A stretch of 64,000 nt of DNA, taken from the NCBI RefSeq assembly GCF_030463565.1, contig NC_134652.1:14361397-14425396 (forward strand), in the 5' to 3' direction. This stretch comes from Pelecanus crispus (Eukaryota; Chordata; Aves; Pelecaniformes; Pelecanidae). Under the pieces are notes generated by a model that was not told where the DNA came from, searched no databases, and worked only from the letters and a program-made list of their open reading frames with translations. The translations under genes and the position numbers were made by a program. Below, piece by piece: positions 8,761 to 23,700 of this stretch; position 1 is the stretch's first letter; each line of letters opens with the position of its first letter.

Positions 8761-11700
8761 GGTGCCCTGTGTCCTGTCAAGTGCTCCCGGGCCCCAGTTC
8801 CTCTCACCCCGGGTCAGCTTTATGCAACTGTCAGAGAATAAGGCAGGTCTAGCCGGGAAAGGAAGGGATGCTGCCGTGCTGTGGGTCTGTGTTAGGGTGG
8901 CAGGTAGTTGCAGGGGGAGAGGGAAAGAAGCACTGCAGCGTATAGTAGGGACTGAGCCTTTGGTGGATTTGGGTGAAACGTAGGTTCTCAGCCCTTGTCA
9001 CAGGGAGGCTCTGAAATGGGAGTAAGTTTTAAGCTGGAGCTTGATGAGTTGGTAAGAAGTGTGGCATGAGTTGTCTTTTCCAATATAGTGGTTCTGGCAG
9101 CACACAATCCTGATGAACTGTTGGGGTGTGCTTTTCTTCCCAGTACCTGGCCTTGTGAACCCATACAGTTCAGTTCTGTTCATGGCCACATCTCTCTTCT
9201 GTTTTACCCAGACTACTTCAACATCTAGAACTTCCCTGGCTGTTCTGTACTTTCTAAACCCCACTGTCATCATCTCCTGCCATGGCTCTTAATTTTCCTG
9301 GTATTTTAAGTTCTCACTCCTGCCTTTCAGCGTCTTAACCTGCATGTCAGAGACTTTCAGATTTCCATTTCCCACAAGCATAACCCACACTATATATAGA
9401 AAAACACTTCTCTTCCAGAGTTCTTGGCAATAGCTCTTGGCAATCCAACAACTTGCTTTTTGGTTCTGAACAAATAGGAGCTGTAGAAGAATTAAGCCAT
9501 TCCTGCCCCACCTTGGTTGAGACTTTCACAGCAATCTAGGATGTTTAGATATTTTTTCTATGTAGTGGGACAGGTGTTTAAACTTCCTAGTCCATTGTAA
9601 GTATTTCAGCTGTTTAATCGATGTTTATGGGACATGGATCCATAATTATAGGTGCAGCGCTTTTTAGTGGAAAGAAAATTATTTGTTCTGGTAATAGGAG
9701 AAACAGGCTTCAGCATTAACCTTTCTGATACTTGCAGAGTAAAAAAGATACCATCTGAAGCATGTCATTGCTATTCAGAGGAGGTCCCTTGTGCAAGATG
9801 GTGTTAATTGGAAGAGCTGTGACCCAGGTTTTCTGCTTTGTGAAAACACCATTATGAAATGAAAACATTATGCAAAATTAAAAAAAAAAAAATTAAGCCC
9901 TATTGAATGTGAAGCAAAGCCCATTTCCATAAAATGGAAAAGTTTAAAGTTTGCCTGTCTTATCAATTAATGTTAGCAGTAGTAGTATGCATATCAGTTT
10001 TAGAAGAAAGTGACAAAAATTATTTTGCAGTGGGAAATTGGAATGCTGTGTTCTGTGTCTTTAGAAAACACCGAACTTCGATAAAACTCATGGTTTCATA
10101 TAATCTGTTTTGTATGAACTAGTATTAGTAAGTAGTATCTAGAAGTAACTAGTCTGTGTAACAGATGCAGCATGGGGAACATGTAGGTGAGCCACGGCTA
10201 ATTACCCAACTCAGTCTGTACTCCACCAGTCATAGCTGACATCAGATAACAGCCTGAATCCTTGTCCCCTGAGGCGTTTAATGGTTGCATAAGGATGATA
10301 AATTGCGCTGTCATCCCATTAATTTATCCCTGCATACATATTTTCTAGACTCCATTTTACCTCTGTGAACAGAAGTTAAAAATACTTAATTTCCACTGAT
10401 TCAGATCTAGTGTTGGAGAAAAGCATAGAGCTGGTCCTGTGAGCATGTTCATAAAGGTCTGCTTGTGTGCCATGGCACATCATACATCTAGTTCTTGTGT
10501 AGAAGGTCCAGAAAAACATTCGTCAGCTGAAATGTCTCCTCTTTGTTGCCATGGTATTCAGCTCATCTGCACTGGCACGTGGTCAGTGTGCTCCTACTCC
10601 TCTCTTGCTACGCTTACTCCTCTGGTGTGTAGCGCAAGAGGCCGAGAGCAGAAACTACTCAGAAAAGATAACGAGAAGTTATTGCTGGACATAAATATCT
10701 TAGGACTAGTAATTTAAAAGTGTTCCTAACTATGAGAGTGCTGAGGCTGTAGTATAATCGTCTAGTAAGAGTACAGAGGATCAGCAGCTGAGCTGATCTT
10801 ACGGCTGACTTCGTTCATGAAAGGACCGTAAAAATGCTGCTTGCAATTGCAGGGGACAAAGATCTCTTCCAGTCAAATGCTCATATTTGGAAGAAGAGAA
10901 GAGATGGAAAGTTTCTGAATAGACATTAGAAGAGAAGGTGCTAATAGCAGTGTTGTACACAGAGGATGTGTTACACTGCTGAAACTTTTCTAACGTGGTG
11001 CTAGCAGATTAAGCTGTGGCTCAGTCAGACATCTTCACTTAACAGTAAATGCAAATCCCTTTGATAAGAGGACCCTGATGTTTATCCACACACTTTCTGA
11101 AAGGTGAAAACATCTGCAGGCAGTTATGAATTTGTTGATGTTGTAAGTTCATAAGCTGACTCCTCTTCAGTAATTTACTTGAGTCCTTGTGTAACACATC
11201 CTGTTTACATTCCAAAGTTTTAACATGTTAAAGTCCTGATATCTTTAAAGCAGAACAGTCCTCCTAGTTAGGTTCATATAAACACAAGCCATGCCTTTGT
11301 ATTTTTTATTTTACGGGGATGAGATGAGCTATGAAAGTGTAAAAAGGTTAGGTAAACACAATTGGGTCCCCAGTACATATTGTACCTGTGTAGTTCTTTC
11401 AGAGTAAAAGTATACTCTATTACTATGATATATGAATACAAAAACAGAGCCAGTGAACTGTCTAATTTTATTTTTTGTGAAAACTGAAAGAAATATAACT
11501 ATCTCTCCATGTTGTTGTGACAGTCCTTTGTGCTTCCTCAGGGTAAGATTGAACCTATGTTTTTGGAAACACTGAGCTGGTGATTCATAATGCTAGATCT
11601 TGAAGTTATTGTGGTTTTGCAACATTGGTATGAGGATGAGTCCAACATCCCAAGCATCAGTTCAGTGTAACTTAGGCTACAACATTCCTTTTTTCACAGT

Positions 11701-14700
11701 ATTTTGAGAAATGTGTGTCTGATTAATGTTTTAACATTCAGTTGCTCTTTCTTAAGTTGGGTTCAGGGATTCTCAAACAAGAACTTTGGCTTTATCAACA
11801 ACCAAACTGTCTGCTACCCTTGTGGCAATTACATCCTCTTCCTGGACATTGAAACAAAGAAGACAACAGCGCTGCAGTGTCAGACTGGCCAGGTGGGAGC
11901 CTTTGCAGCAAATGGGAACAGTCAAGTGCTGGCCTTTTCAGACCGGAAGCTGAATCCCATCATATATATCTACACTTTTCCAGAACTGAGTAAACTGACA
12001 GAATTAAAAGGTAGTGATGTGGTAACTCTCCCTGTCACAATTTCATTAAAACAATACTTAAATTATCCAGTTTCTGAAGGGCTTTTTTGATAAGACTTGA
12101 AAAACAGTGTGACAGGAAACTGTCTTGTGACAAGATGCATGGAAAGCAGTGGAAAGAATTTTCCACTGCACTGCTTCTGGTTAGGCTCAAGCTAGGGAGG
12201 AATATGACCATACAAAATGGAACTGTTACAAAGGGAAAATAAATGGAATGAAATGGAATTAATTTTAGGAAAATATAGTCAGAATAACCAAGCAAATCAT
12301 ACTGCAGTAGGCTCCCAAGCAGACTGCTGAAAGCCCCATTGAGAAATCCTCATGCAGTTAAACTTTGGAGTCTGGGGTCTAATGTATATTTGTGCCTGCT
12401 CCATAACATTTCTCTCCTTAGATAAGTTGTATCCATGTTTCAGTTTCCTTACTGTTTAAATAAGGATCACGTTACTTGCTTATTTCATGTATATGAATGA
12501 AATTATGACTGCAAAGGATTTCAGGGTACTTGGGAAAAAATACTTTACAAATTCAAGGTCTTATTGAAAAAAATTGAAAAAATTCCAAGCAGTGATACTT
12601 CCAAGCAGGGAAGATTTTTATGATCAAATCAAAGCAATAACCTGGAGTGAAGCAAAGGAATCAGGGGCCTGAAGAATGTCTTTGAATAGTTAAAGTGGAT
12701 ATAAAGGAACTGAGTAGAGTATTCTATCTGTGATAGTATCCAGTGAAGTCCAGGGCAATTAAAGACTATGTTCTTTATTTTTACATTTCAGGTAATGCTC
12801 AGCTGGACTACACGTTACTTGCGTTTAGTTTCACAGGCCCATATCTAGCCAGCTACTCTTCAATCCCAGAATTTGTTCTTTCAGTATGGTAAGAGTAAAA
12901 GAAAATTCTTTAATACCATTTACATTTAATTCATATTTTTGTGCGTGTGCTGTTTTAGCATAAATTAACAAATGTGGAAGACACACTGGTTGCCGCCGCC
13001 TTTTTTTTTTCTGATTGATCATTGTCTGCAAACTTTCTGTACCAAATTCACTGTTTATTTTCTAGCATTAGTAGCCACTAGTGAGAATGACTGCTACTTT
13101 GCTACAGCTATCGTCTACCTTCTTCGAAATTTTGTGTTTTGGGGTACTTCTAAAGTCTTCAGCACCAGTTAATTATCTGTTCACCCTTGGAAGTTGAGTA
13201 GCATGCTGTTTGTGAAAGAAAGGTACCTGCTGAAAAGAAGAAAAGCGTTCTAAAGCTGATATCTACTGTTTTGTCCCCCTGGACTGTTTAGTGGCCCTCT
13301 TAATTACTTGTGCTTGATCTTAGTTCTGTCTTACAGTTTTGGTGAGTGATTACACTACCATGGGTCACTAGTTAGTTCATAATTTTCTGCTTATTGTCAT
13401 GAAAAGAAATATTACATAATACAGTGCAGGTACAGAAAGTTAGAATATTTATTTTTTTAAATTGTTCTCTAAAAATATAATCCTGCTCTTGCCTCCATTG
13501 CCAGCAAGCTTCCATTGACTGTTCAGTCTGAGCACTTCCTCAAAACAAATGGGGAGGGTGGAGTAGGAGGAAGGCAAGCAAGGACATGTAAGGAATATTC
13601 TGTATACTTCAAATTTAATGATGACCTTTTCTTGTACAATGATTAGTGAAGAGGCAGAAACTCCTGTAACTTCAGAATTTTAGTAATGATAGTAGATGCT
13701 ATTACAGATGCCTCTTCATTAGCCCTTATGAAGAAGAATAATGTTTGCTGTGAGCTCTGATTGTACACAGTGGTTCAGGAAGGATGTCTATGTGTATATC
13801 ACAGTAGAAACCACCAAGACAGCCTGACCAGCCTGAAGAGCTTACATGCTTGTCACTTACAGCAGAAATAACACACATAGTCTAATGTGTTCATTGTGTG
13901 CATTTAAACAAAAATCCACCATCTTGAAAGACTTCTCTAGATTATTCCCAAAAATGTAAATACCTAGAAGTGTTTAAATGCTTTACAGTAGAGGCAATTT
14001 CCAAAGCCAGACAATTTAAACCTATTTGAATAGGCATGAATGTGACTATCAGCAGCTAATTGTCGTAAAAGAACCATCCTAAATTCCAGTCAGAAAGAAT
14101 TAACAAAAGATAATTACCTTACAATATTAAACTTAGAATTTATAATAACTTGAACAGAGGTGTGTGAATTTACTGTGAGATCAGGACCTTCATTTCTGCA
14201 ATTAGATTATATTTTGCATTAATTGTAGAAATGTGTGTGTACAGATGAAAGAAATCTCAATGTTTAGCATCCTTAATGTGTCATTAAAATATGATGATTG
14301 CACAGTTCCTGTATTTTAAGCAGATAGTTTGGAATCAGAGGTATAAGAGATGTTTTGAAAGTTATGTCTGTCTCAAAATATAGAAAGCTTATGGATAAAT
14401 AAAAGCTGCCTTTCATCTGAAATATTTTATCCCTAGAACTTTATTCTTTTTTGTTCAAAGGATAGGCTTAATGCTAGATTCTTTTTCAGATATATGTACC
14501 ATACAGTTTCAGATCTTAATAAATTATCTACTATAAAAGAGTGTTGGCACTATCTGTTAGGTATGAGATGAGAACATGCTGACAGATCTTTAGAGAGAGT
14601 GCTACACTGGTATCTTTTAAAGTCAGAACTGCGGCTTTCTGTAATTTTAATGAGTTACGCTATATGTGTGAATACTTATCTTTTTTTGCATATGCTATCA

Positions 14701-17700
14701 ATATTAACCATTGTCTTGCATCCTGATCTGTTTTTGTGAGTGAATTTATTACAGGCTGGAACAACAGGATTATACTAAATCCATTTACAGCAGTGTATGC
14801 ACTTTAGGTTTTTTCCCCTCTCAGCAGTAGTGACAAATACTAAAGCTATAAGTGTTATTTAGATTTAACAGTCAGATATATTGTCCAAGAAATTAAGAAA
14901 CAGTTTTAACCATTTTCTTCAAATGATGTTAATCAGTTCTTGGACAGCACCTAAAAATGCAAATGCAGCCAGGAATTAATCTGGATAATGGAGAAATATG
15001 CAAATTAGATGCTGAGAACGTAAAATAGGTTACACTGGACAAAAGAAAAGTCAGTGGAAAGCACATTCCCAGGCTTGTGTCAGCTATACATAACAGCCCC
15101 ACACAAATTCTGCCCTGTTTTGTGCTCGTTAGTTAATGCAGCCATAGCTTGTATGTCTGCATTCACAGCACAATTACTGTATTATGTAAGTAATTCATCC
15201 ATAGATAATCACAGGCTGACTGTGGTTTATTTCCTAATTATAATACCTTCCAACTGCAAGCCTGCAAGCATTGTAATCATTATTTTACAGATTGGAAAAG
15301 CAAGGCTGAGGTCTGGGGTGCTGAAGAGTTACTTGTTTGGGCCCATTCAAGTAGTCACTGATGGAACTGATGGAAAAAAATCCATGTCTCTTGACTCCGT
15401 TGTTTTTTTCACAAAAGGAAGCACATGATAATGTTTCTAAAATGTCAGTTTTCAAAATTATTTTACTATTTAATCTTTTTGTAGCAGTAATAATTTTATG
15501 TGTGGCTAATTAACCACCTCCTTTTCATTCTCAAGGGGACCTAACTTGTTTGACAGCAGAAATTTTTTGTCAGTGACAAAGTACTTGTTTTCCAAACTCA
15601 ATCTTGAATGTCAGTCATAATCGCATCCAGATCTTTGGCTTGAATGTTTTTGACTTGTTTAATGGATTTGATTTTCTTTTACTCTCCATAATGAAGGAAC
15701 TGGCAAGAAAATATCCTCTTGTGCAGTGAGTCTCAGCCAGGGGTAACAGTGACCTCTCTAAGTTTTAACCCTATGAATTGGCAACAACTGTGTTTTGTTA
15801 ATGAGAGCTCCATTACTATCTGGCATATTGAAAGGAATAATGATGAGCATCACCTTAAGCAAAAGTAAGTGGAACACCCTTCAGCTTGAGAGAAAAATAT
15901 TTTAATAACTAAAACTAGCAACCTACATCTGTTTGCAAAGAATTTAATCCCATTTAGTTCACCTAGCAATTGCAATCAGTAATTGCGAAGTCACAACCAG
16001 TGTGATTCTGTATAGTCAATCAAGTGAATTGAATTAATGATTTCATTTTGTAGCACTCACATGTCCAGATTATGCACATCATGAAGCTAATACTAATCAG
16101 CTGCTTTGGCAGCCTCTTTCAAAAGTTGCATGACTGAGTTAAGGTAGTGCCTGGACTGCTTTCCTGCAAGTTGCTATGTTGGGCATTGCTTTTGTAGCTA
16201 TGAAACCACCAAATTTGGATCAAGTTGCTTCCTAGTAAGCATAGTTAAACAATTATGTTGTCGTAATCACAATTGTACCAAAAGCAGTATCAGTTTTCTG
16301 TGTGATTTCCAGCTTGTGTGACCAATTTACAGGTCCAGAGGGGGTGGCTCTGTCAATGCAATTCACTGAGCACAGCAATCCTAGCATTTATGTATGCTAA
16401 AATGTTTTTTGAGGCTGGTATAAAAGTAGTATGTATCATTCAAGTTGGAGTCCTTGAAGTATAACACCTGTGCTGTTTCAGTGGCAGCTACTCTGCAATT
16501 CCCAAGTGCATTTAATCTCGTTAAGTATGAATATAACCAACATATTGCCACTGGCACAGTTATACTAGTGAAAGTATAGACAAGGCATTAATTTGCAATC
16601 TGAAAAGAATACTGAAGGGTTTTTTGCCTTTTGTCATTATAGAGTACATATGTGAAAATACATATATGCTCCTTTTTCCTCACTTTTCATTCCATTCAGT
16701 AGAGGTTAAACCTCCCCCGAGAACTGTTTATTTTACATAAATTTTTTCCAAGTCATAAATCAACATAGTTTGTAAACTATAGAATCCTCAGCTTCTGCAT
16801 TGTAACAGCCACTCATACACTGATACCAGAGTGCAACATACAAATACTACTACTAATTTTTCATCACTGTTAAACTTGCTCCACATAAACATTCAGCATG
16901 AATCCTCACAGCATATGCAAGTTAGGTATGTGACTTTATTAATCCTGGTTAATAATGAAACAGTAACATCGTTCTTTATACAAGGCAACAAGAAAAGACA
17001 CTGAGCTAGAACATGGCAATCCATTTCTGGCAGTTAGGAACATTTCTCTTTTGTAGTAGAATTACTATTACTTTTCAGTGAAATGGTGTGTGCCGTGTAG
17101 AATGATGATCTACAACAATCCTCCATTACTCTTGCAGAAGTAAAGCCCATTAACTGAGTTGGTTTCTCAAAGTTTTGAAAATGTGTTTCTCAGTTTTCTA
17201 TCGGCATTTACTATTTGTAATATTTCTTCTCCTCAGACAGTGTCTCTTGCTTTTTCACAGCCCTGTGAAACTCCCTGGTGGAGAAGGGTCCGTGAGTCCT
17301 CATAAGGATTCGTTTTTCCCAGTTTCTCATTATGAAGATCCATACTATGGCCCTGATTTGCCAGTTTCAGCCATTGCTGGACTGGTAGGAGATGAAGCAG
17401 AAACATTCATGGTAGTTACTGATTTTTTTCCTTTTTACTATCCCAAGTCATTATGCTTTTTATGCAAATAGGTGCTAATAAATTAATAATTTTAATGTCT
17501 CTTACAGGTACAACCCAGTAAATAGATCTGTTGTCTCAACAATATTTTTGAGATCCGTTTTGACAAGAGACTTACAAGACATGCTGCTACTGCACAGTGC
17601 AGTACAATGTAGAGATTTCTGACACAGGTCCTAGCATAGTAACATATCTGTGCCGTGGAGGTACTAATCTGTATCCCAGAAGCAGTATAGGCATGTCAGC

Positions 17701-20700
17701 TTTTAACCACGCCCAAGCTAATATGACCTGCTCAAACCTTGAAAACCTACTCCCATGCTAAACTCATAGTAACCTTCAGGTATCCTTACTTCCCTTTGAG
17801 ATTTTTCTTTTTGACTCTGAAAATGTCTGAAGCTATGGAAACATTGAAGGCGTTATTCCAGACAGCAACCCCTGCTTCTGAAATACATTCCCATACCACT
17901 GTCAGTGTTGGACCTGCCCATTTGTCTCACTTGTATTTGATCATTTACTTATTAGCCTCCCTTGAGATGCCTCTTTTGAGAGGCTTCAGAAGTGTTCTCA
18001 TTTTGTTTGAAATTTACTTTCACCTGATTACCAATTAGAAGCATCTGCCCATGTGAAAACATTTAACTTGCAAACCTGGGATTCTCTTCTAAGATTAAGA
18101 CCATCAATTTCTATTTGGTGGCTTGTGGTACATATGAGACACCAAAACTACCATGCATAAGATCATACTAGCATTATACTACATCTTTTCAATGGACAAA
18201 AGTGAGTTCTGTATTATTAGATTAGTATAACACAGGTTGCTGCCATAAACTTTTCTTATAAAGCAGAACAGAAAATAAAAATAGGCAATGATGCTTTCCT
18301 GACCTCATCCTCTTTTCATGGCTTCATGCATTCAGATTTGCAGAGGTTTTTAACTGTGTAACTGCTGATGCCCTTGGATTCCAGGACAATCAATAACTAC
18401 AGACAAACATCCTGTACTGATGCTGATTACACAAGCTGCTTATATTTCAGATCACTTAGAATACTGAAACTGAAGATAATGTATGCTCATCAGGGGCATT
18501 GCCTTTTTCTTCTACCCTATTGCCTCTTATATTATGTGCAGATGATGAACTGCAAAAACCAGTTTGTTCTTTAGCCTGTAAAGTGAATTATGAGAGGTAT
18601 TGGGGGAAAAAAACAACTGCCATATTAGGTTTGTGAGGCTTTGTCTGTCCTTGAATGGATGCTATTCCATTCAGGAATGGTAGGTTCTTATACTTGAACT
18701 TGCAGAACCATGTTGTAAAATTTTCGACAAGGAAAAGTTTATGCTTTCAATCATACTAGATACCACTATATGGTCTTTGCATTCCCAACTGCCTTCAGAA
18801 AAACCTAGATTTCTTTTTAACACCTTCAAGGTGATAATCTTCTCCTTATACATAGAAATATTTCTGGAGTAAGAGTGGATTGTTCTACTAGTCTTTGAGG
18901 AAGATGTCCTTTTCTTTCAAATTACATGGTAAATATTTTGATAGTTGTTTACTGTCCAAATTCCCTGAATGGGTGTATTTTGGTTGTGAATATTGACAAG
19001 GTAATGAACATCAGGTTTTTAGAAATTAAGTTTTTTTGCAGAAATACAAGCTGTTGTTGTTCCTTTTATTGTTGTGGTGGTATGTTGTTTCCTGTGTACT
19101 AAATTGTGAGGTGCTACACTCACAGTTCAGCACCAGGAGGCACTGAATCAGTTTCTGGCATGTTTTCACCTTGCTCCAGACTATGATAGCCGAGTAATTT
19201 TTTGCAGGACTTGTGCCTTACAGCGCTAATTCTCCCCTCCACGCATGCCTGTGCACATATGCTCCATCTCTAACCTAGCAGAAAAACTGAGTCACTACTA
19301 GACCTTGTAACCGCCCACACTGCAGGGAGGATCACACATATATGTCTTGTTATGTTAAGCACCCCCTTCCAGCACCCCAACATGGAACACACAGTTTTGG
19401 CAAAGCAATTCCTACACAGGTTGATCAGAATATACTTGATGGAGAAGATACTTCTTTGAAATATTGTTTTATCAAGATCCTTATGTTGAAAAGTGTCTAT
19501 TGCAGCAACTTTGAGAGAGATTGAAATGTTTGAACTTGCTGAGTTCCTCAGATATCAAGATAACTTAGGACTACAGTTGCTGTAAAGGACAAGCTGTCCA
19601 AAATAGAGGTGCTATAACTGCCATTCTTCACTGTCTTTATAAATTGACAGGCTGCTGCAGCAGGTGTATCAATGGTTACTGTCACTGATGATTTGTATAC
19701 CATTACAAATGTTCATGAACAGTTATCTGACTCTGGTGTAAAATCTGTGCCTCAACGTTTGTAAATACCTTGGAGTTATTTTCCTCTCTACTATCATCAA
19801 TGCTTTTTAATTAGTAAGAGACAGCCTGTTTCTCCTGTGGTGGTTAATGAGGTGTGTTCAGTTGAATGCAGTGGGAATAGTGTCATGGCCTGATGAAGCT
19901 CTCCCTGTCTCTGCAGAATTTGATAGAAGGATTTTTGTTCTTTATCACTAAATCCGAGTCAGTTGAGATCAATGTTTCTCATGTTGATGTAAGTATCCAA
20001 AGTGGAGAATCATTTATTTAGACTGTTTTTTAAAGGAGTTGTCCTCAACCTGTAGTCCATGATCCTTTGAGACTGTAGCCCACTCCTAAGGAATGTGTGA
20101 GAGGCGAGTAAGAAGAGCGAGCCCATTGCCAGTGCACTTGTTTGCTTCTTTGAAATGTGTTAGGGTTCCATACTCTAGAACAAGATGCTGAGGCTGGGTA
20201 TGTACCAAAGTGTAACCACAACGGGGCAGCAGAGTGAAAGGAACTGAAATATCCTGCCGCTTTCAATCCTTTCCTTTCTTGCATTAGATTGATTTAGTTT
20301 TGTTTCAATATTTCTTACATATGGGACCTGAGTTTTCGAAATATGGTTTACCATGACAAGACCACTTGACTCCACTTCGTCTCCAGTACCAATTTTATTC
20401 CATTGCCTTTTTATAAAACTTTTCATTACAAGGATCCATCATGGATTTCTTTTCTCTGAAGAGGTGCTACTCAAAAGGGAGAGAAGTTCAAAAAAAGATG
20501 GCATTATTATTATTATGCACCACTGTACAAATGCACAGTTCAAGAAGCAACCTGGTTTGGGATTTACATAATCTCATCCTAGGATTAGCATATTTTATCT
20601 AGTTTACCTGTAAAGACAGTCATGACAGCAGGTACAAAGGAACATTACAGAAGTTATCTTTACACAGAAAGCTTCTGATTCACAGTAGTTCAATTACAAC

Positions 20701-23700
20701 CTTCCCAAAGATTTGTGATGTTCAAGCCTCATAAAATCAGTGACAATGCCTGTATGAAATGTTTCTCTGGGTGATGTGAAGCCCCAATTTTTATAGATTT
20801 ATTACTGTTAGTCCTATTTGATTTATAAAGTAAATATTAATATACTTTATTTCTGTAACATTTTCCCCTGAGAAATTAAAAATGCTTTGTAAGAGAGTAA
20901 GTTACTTACCTAGAATCATATAGGAAGTCCTTTGCATATTTTACTAATGAAATCTAGGTACTTACGAATCTCTGTGCTATGTTTTCATCAAAAGTCCATC
21001 CATATTTCCTCTTTTTATACAACCTTTAGTGAGACAGCAGGTGTTTTATAGAATCATAGACTCTTCTTTTTTTTCATCCATCATATTGTCTAGTGTTCCT
21101 CACCACTTTGGCTCACATGAATAGTTCTTTGAATCTTCTCTTTTAAATGTTCTCCCAAGGTTTTCTTGTGTTTTGTGCCCCTCTCCCCCTCCACAAATTC
21201 TCTTCAATCTGGTTCTTTCTGTCATGGTATTTATATTACCCCTATTACCATTGTATCTGAACAGGTCACTATCTTTAATAATATTTGGTGGAGAAGTTCT
21301 GTTCTTCCTGTTTTATGGATGATGGATTTATGAGATTTATTTTAGCTAAATGAAATTCAAGGCACTTGGGAAGTCTGTGGTAGGGATATTTCTAGAACTA
21401 ATTTGCAGATGTCACAAAAGTTGACAGAGCTGTTTTACAGAGCGATTTGGATTATATGATAAGATTGACTATTCAAACAAAATGTGTTTTAGTACTGCCA
21501 AGTATGCAAGACCACATGTGCAGGTTATGTCTACAAAGTGGAAGACTTCTGAAAAGCAGTCTGAAAAGCATTTGTCAGGGTGAGGTCATGGTGCGTAACC
21601 ATTTCAATTTCGGCTTCCAGTGCTATTCTGACATTAAAAAAAAAAAAAGATCTAGGGGTTCAATGTGTTGAATTTTATCATAATTTTATCATTTAAAAAC
21701 TGGGAGATGACCTGGTTATGGTAGGTCAATATCTTTGCTAGGGTAGGGAAGATACTGGAGGGATTCCCAAGCTAGAGGACAAAACTGTAACAGATGCAAG
21801 TGCTGGAGAATAAATCCAGATAAATTAAAATTTAAAAATATATAATTTTTCAGTGAAAATATAATTCATCATTTAAACAAGTTTCTTCAGAGGGAGGCAA
21901 GTTCTCCACCACTATCTCTAGACATAGACCTTTCTTGGAAAACGTTGTTTCTCAAGTTACTAGCCTCAGTGAAGGGATGACTGAATAAAATAAGGCTGAT
22001 GTTATACAATTGGTCAGACTCTATGAGGTAATGATCTTTTTTTTTTTACCTTAAAATGTATGTAACTGCTTGTACAGATGTTTGTCAATTGTTGATTGAA
22101 CTTCTTTATTTTTGTGCTGAAGCCTAGAAATTGTATTAAGCCTTCAGTGCATCCTACTGCCCACTGCTGGGCTGCCACCTCAGAAATTTACATAGGCTGT
22201 AAAGAAGGACATATTTTGGCAATTGAGGCTGAGACATGCAGTGTTTCTGTTCTTCAACAAAAACCTCTACCTGGTAAGAAATAGCTGTGTTATGTGACTG
22301 GAATATAACTGACTTTTATTGCAATATTGACATATAAACAAGGTTGACATTATAAATTGTTTTCTTTTGTGCAGAATACATGCGTAAAATATCAGACGTG
22401 GTGTCATATGTTCGTAGAGAAGTACAGAAAAAGAAAGGTATTTCCATGTTCAAATCAAGCTAATAGATTTTTTAAGCAGCATCAGTGATGTCTGGGAGTA
22501 ATAATATGTGAGTACAGCTGGAAGCCACTGGTTAGAAAAACTCAGCTCACACTGGCCTCTGTAAGACACATTGATGGCAATCTTTTATATGTTTACATGA
22601 CAAATGATTAATAGCTTTTGTGCTAATAGACAGCCAAATGAATAGCCTCAGGAGAAACAGTGGCAGTGAAAAAATTTCTGTTCATTCTAATTTAAATTGG
22701 AATAAGTGATGCTAAAATAGGTTCCCTACTGCTTAGTTTTAGTAACTTTTTTTAGAACTGCAATGACTTGTAATTTAGTTGAGTTAGGATTTAGGGGGTT
22801 GTTTCAAACACTTTGTTTTGGGCTCCACAGTGCAAAAAAGATACTCACATAATGGACAAAGTTCAGCAAAGGGCCACAAAGATTATTGAAGAGTCTAAGT
22901 ACAGGGCATACAAAAATGGGCAAGGAGAACCGTGTTGGTTCAGCCTGGAGAAAAGGAAATGGGGGATTTTACTATTGCTTCAGCTACCTAATGAAAGGTT
23001 ACACAGGACACAGTTTGCATCAATGGAAATTCTGGGTAGATATTAGGAAAAAAAATACTTTCACAGTGAAGGTATTGAGACACTGGGACAAGTTGCTCAG
23101 AGAAGCTATGGAATTTCCATTCTTGGGTGTATTCAGACCTCAGCTGAATATGACTCTGGACAACATGATCTAACTTTGAAGTTGGTTCTGAGTTTGAAGT
23201 TGGCTTTGTGCTGATCAGGAGGTTGGATCAGAGGACATTGAGGTGCTGGAGCGTGTTCAGAGACGGGCAACAAGGCTGGTGAAGGGTCTGGAGAACAAGT
23301 CTTATGAGGAGCGGCTGAGGGAACTGGGGTTGTTTAGTCTGGAGAAGAGGAGGCTGAGGGGAGACCTTATCGCTCTCTACAACTACCTGAAAGGAGGTTG
23401 TAGTGAGGTGGGTGTTGGTCTCTTCTCCCAAGTAGCTAGCGATAGGACGAGAGGAAATGGGCTCAAGCTGCGCCAGGGGAGGTTTAGGCTGGAAATTAGG
23501 AAAAATTTCTTTACGGAAAGGGTGGTCAAGCATTGGAACAGGCTGCCCAGAGAGGTGGTGGAGTCACCATCCCTGGAAGTGTTCAAAAAACGGGTAGATG
23601 TGGCACTTCGGGATATGGTTTAGTCTAGTCTACCCTTGATTGGTTTAGGTGGGCTTGGTAGTGTAGGTTAATGGTTGGACTGGATGATCTTAAAGGTCTT

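Noticed and set aside
8540-8983. 147-codon frame overlapping CFAP43 exon 1
   Set aside because: Different frame from the one that joins exon 2; long only because of GC content.
23243-23623. 126-codon plus-strand protein in intron 7
   Set aside because: Same CR1 ORF2 C-terminus; 5'-truncated element without its own start or promoter.
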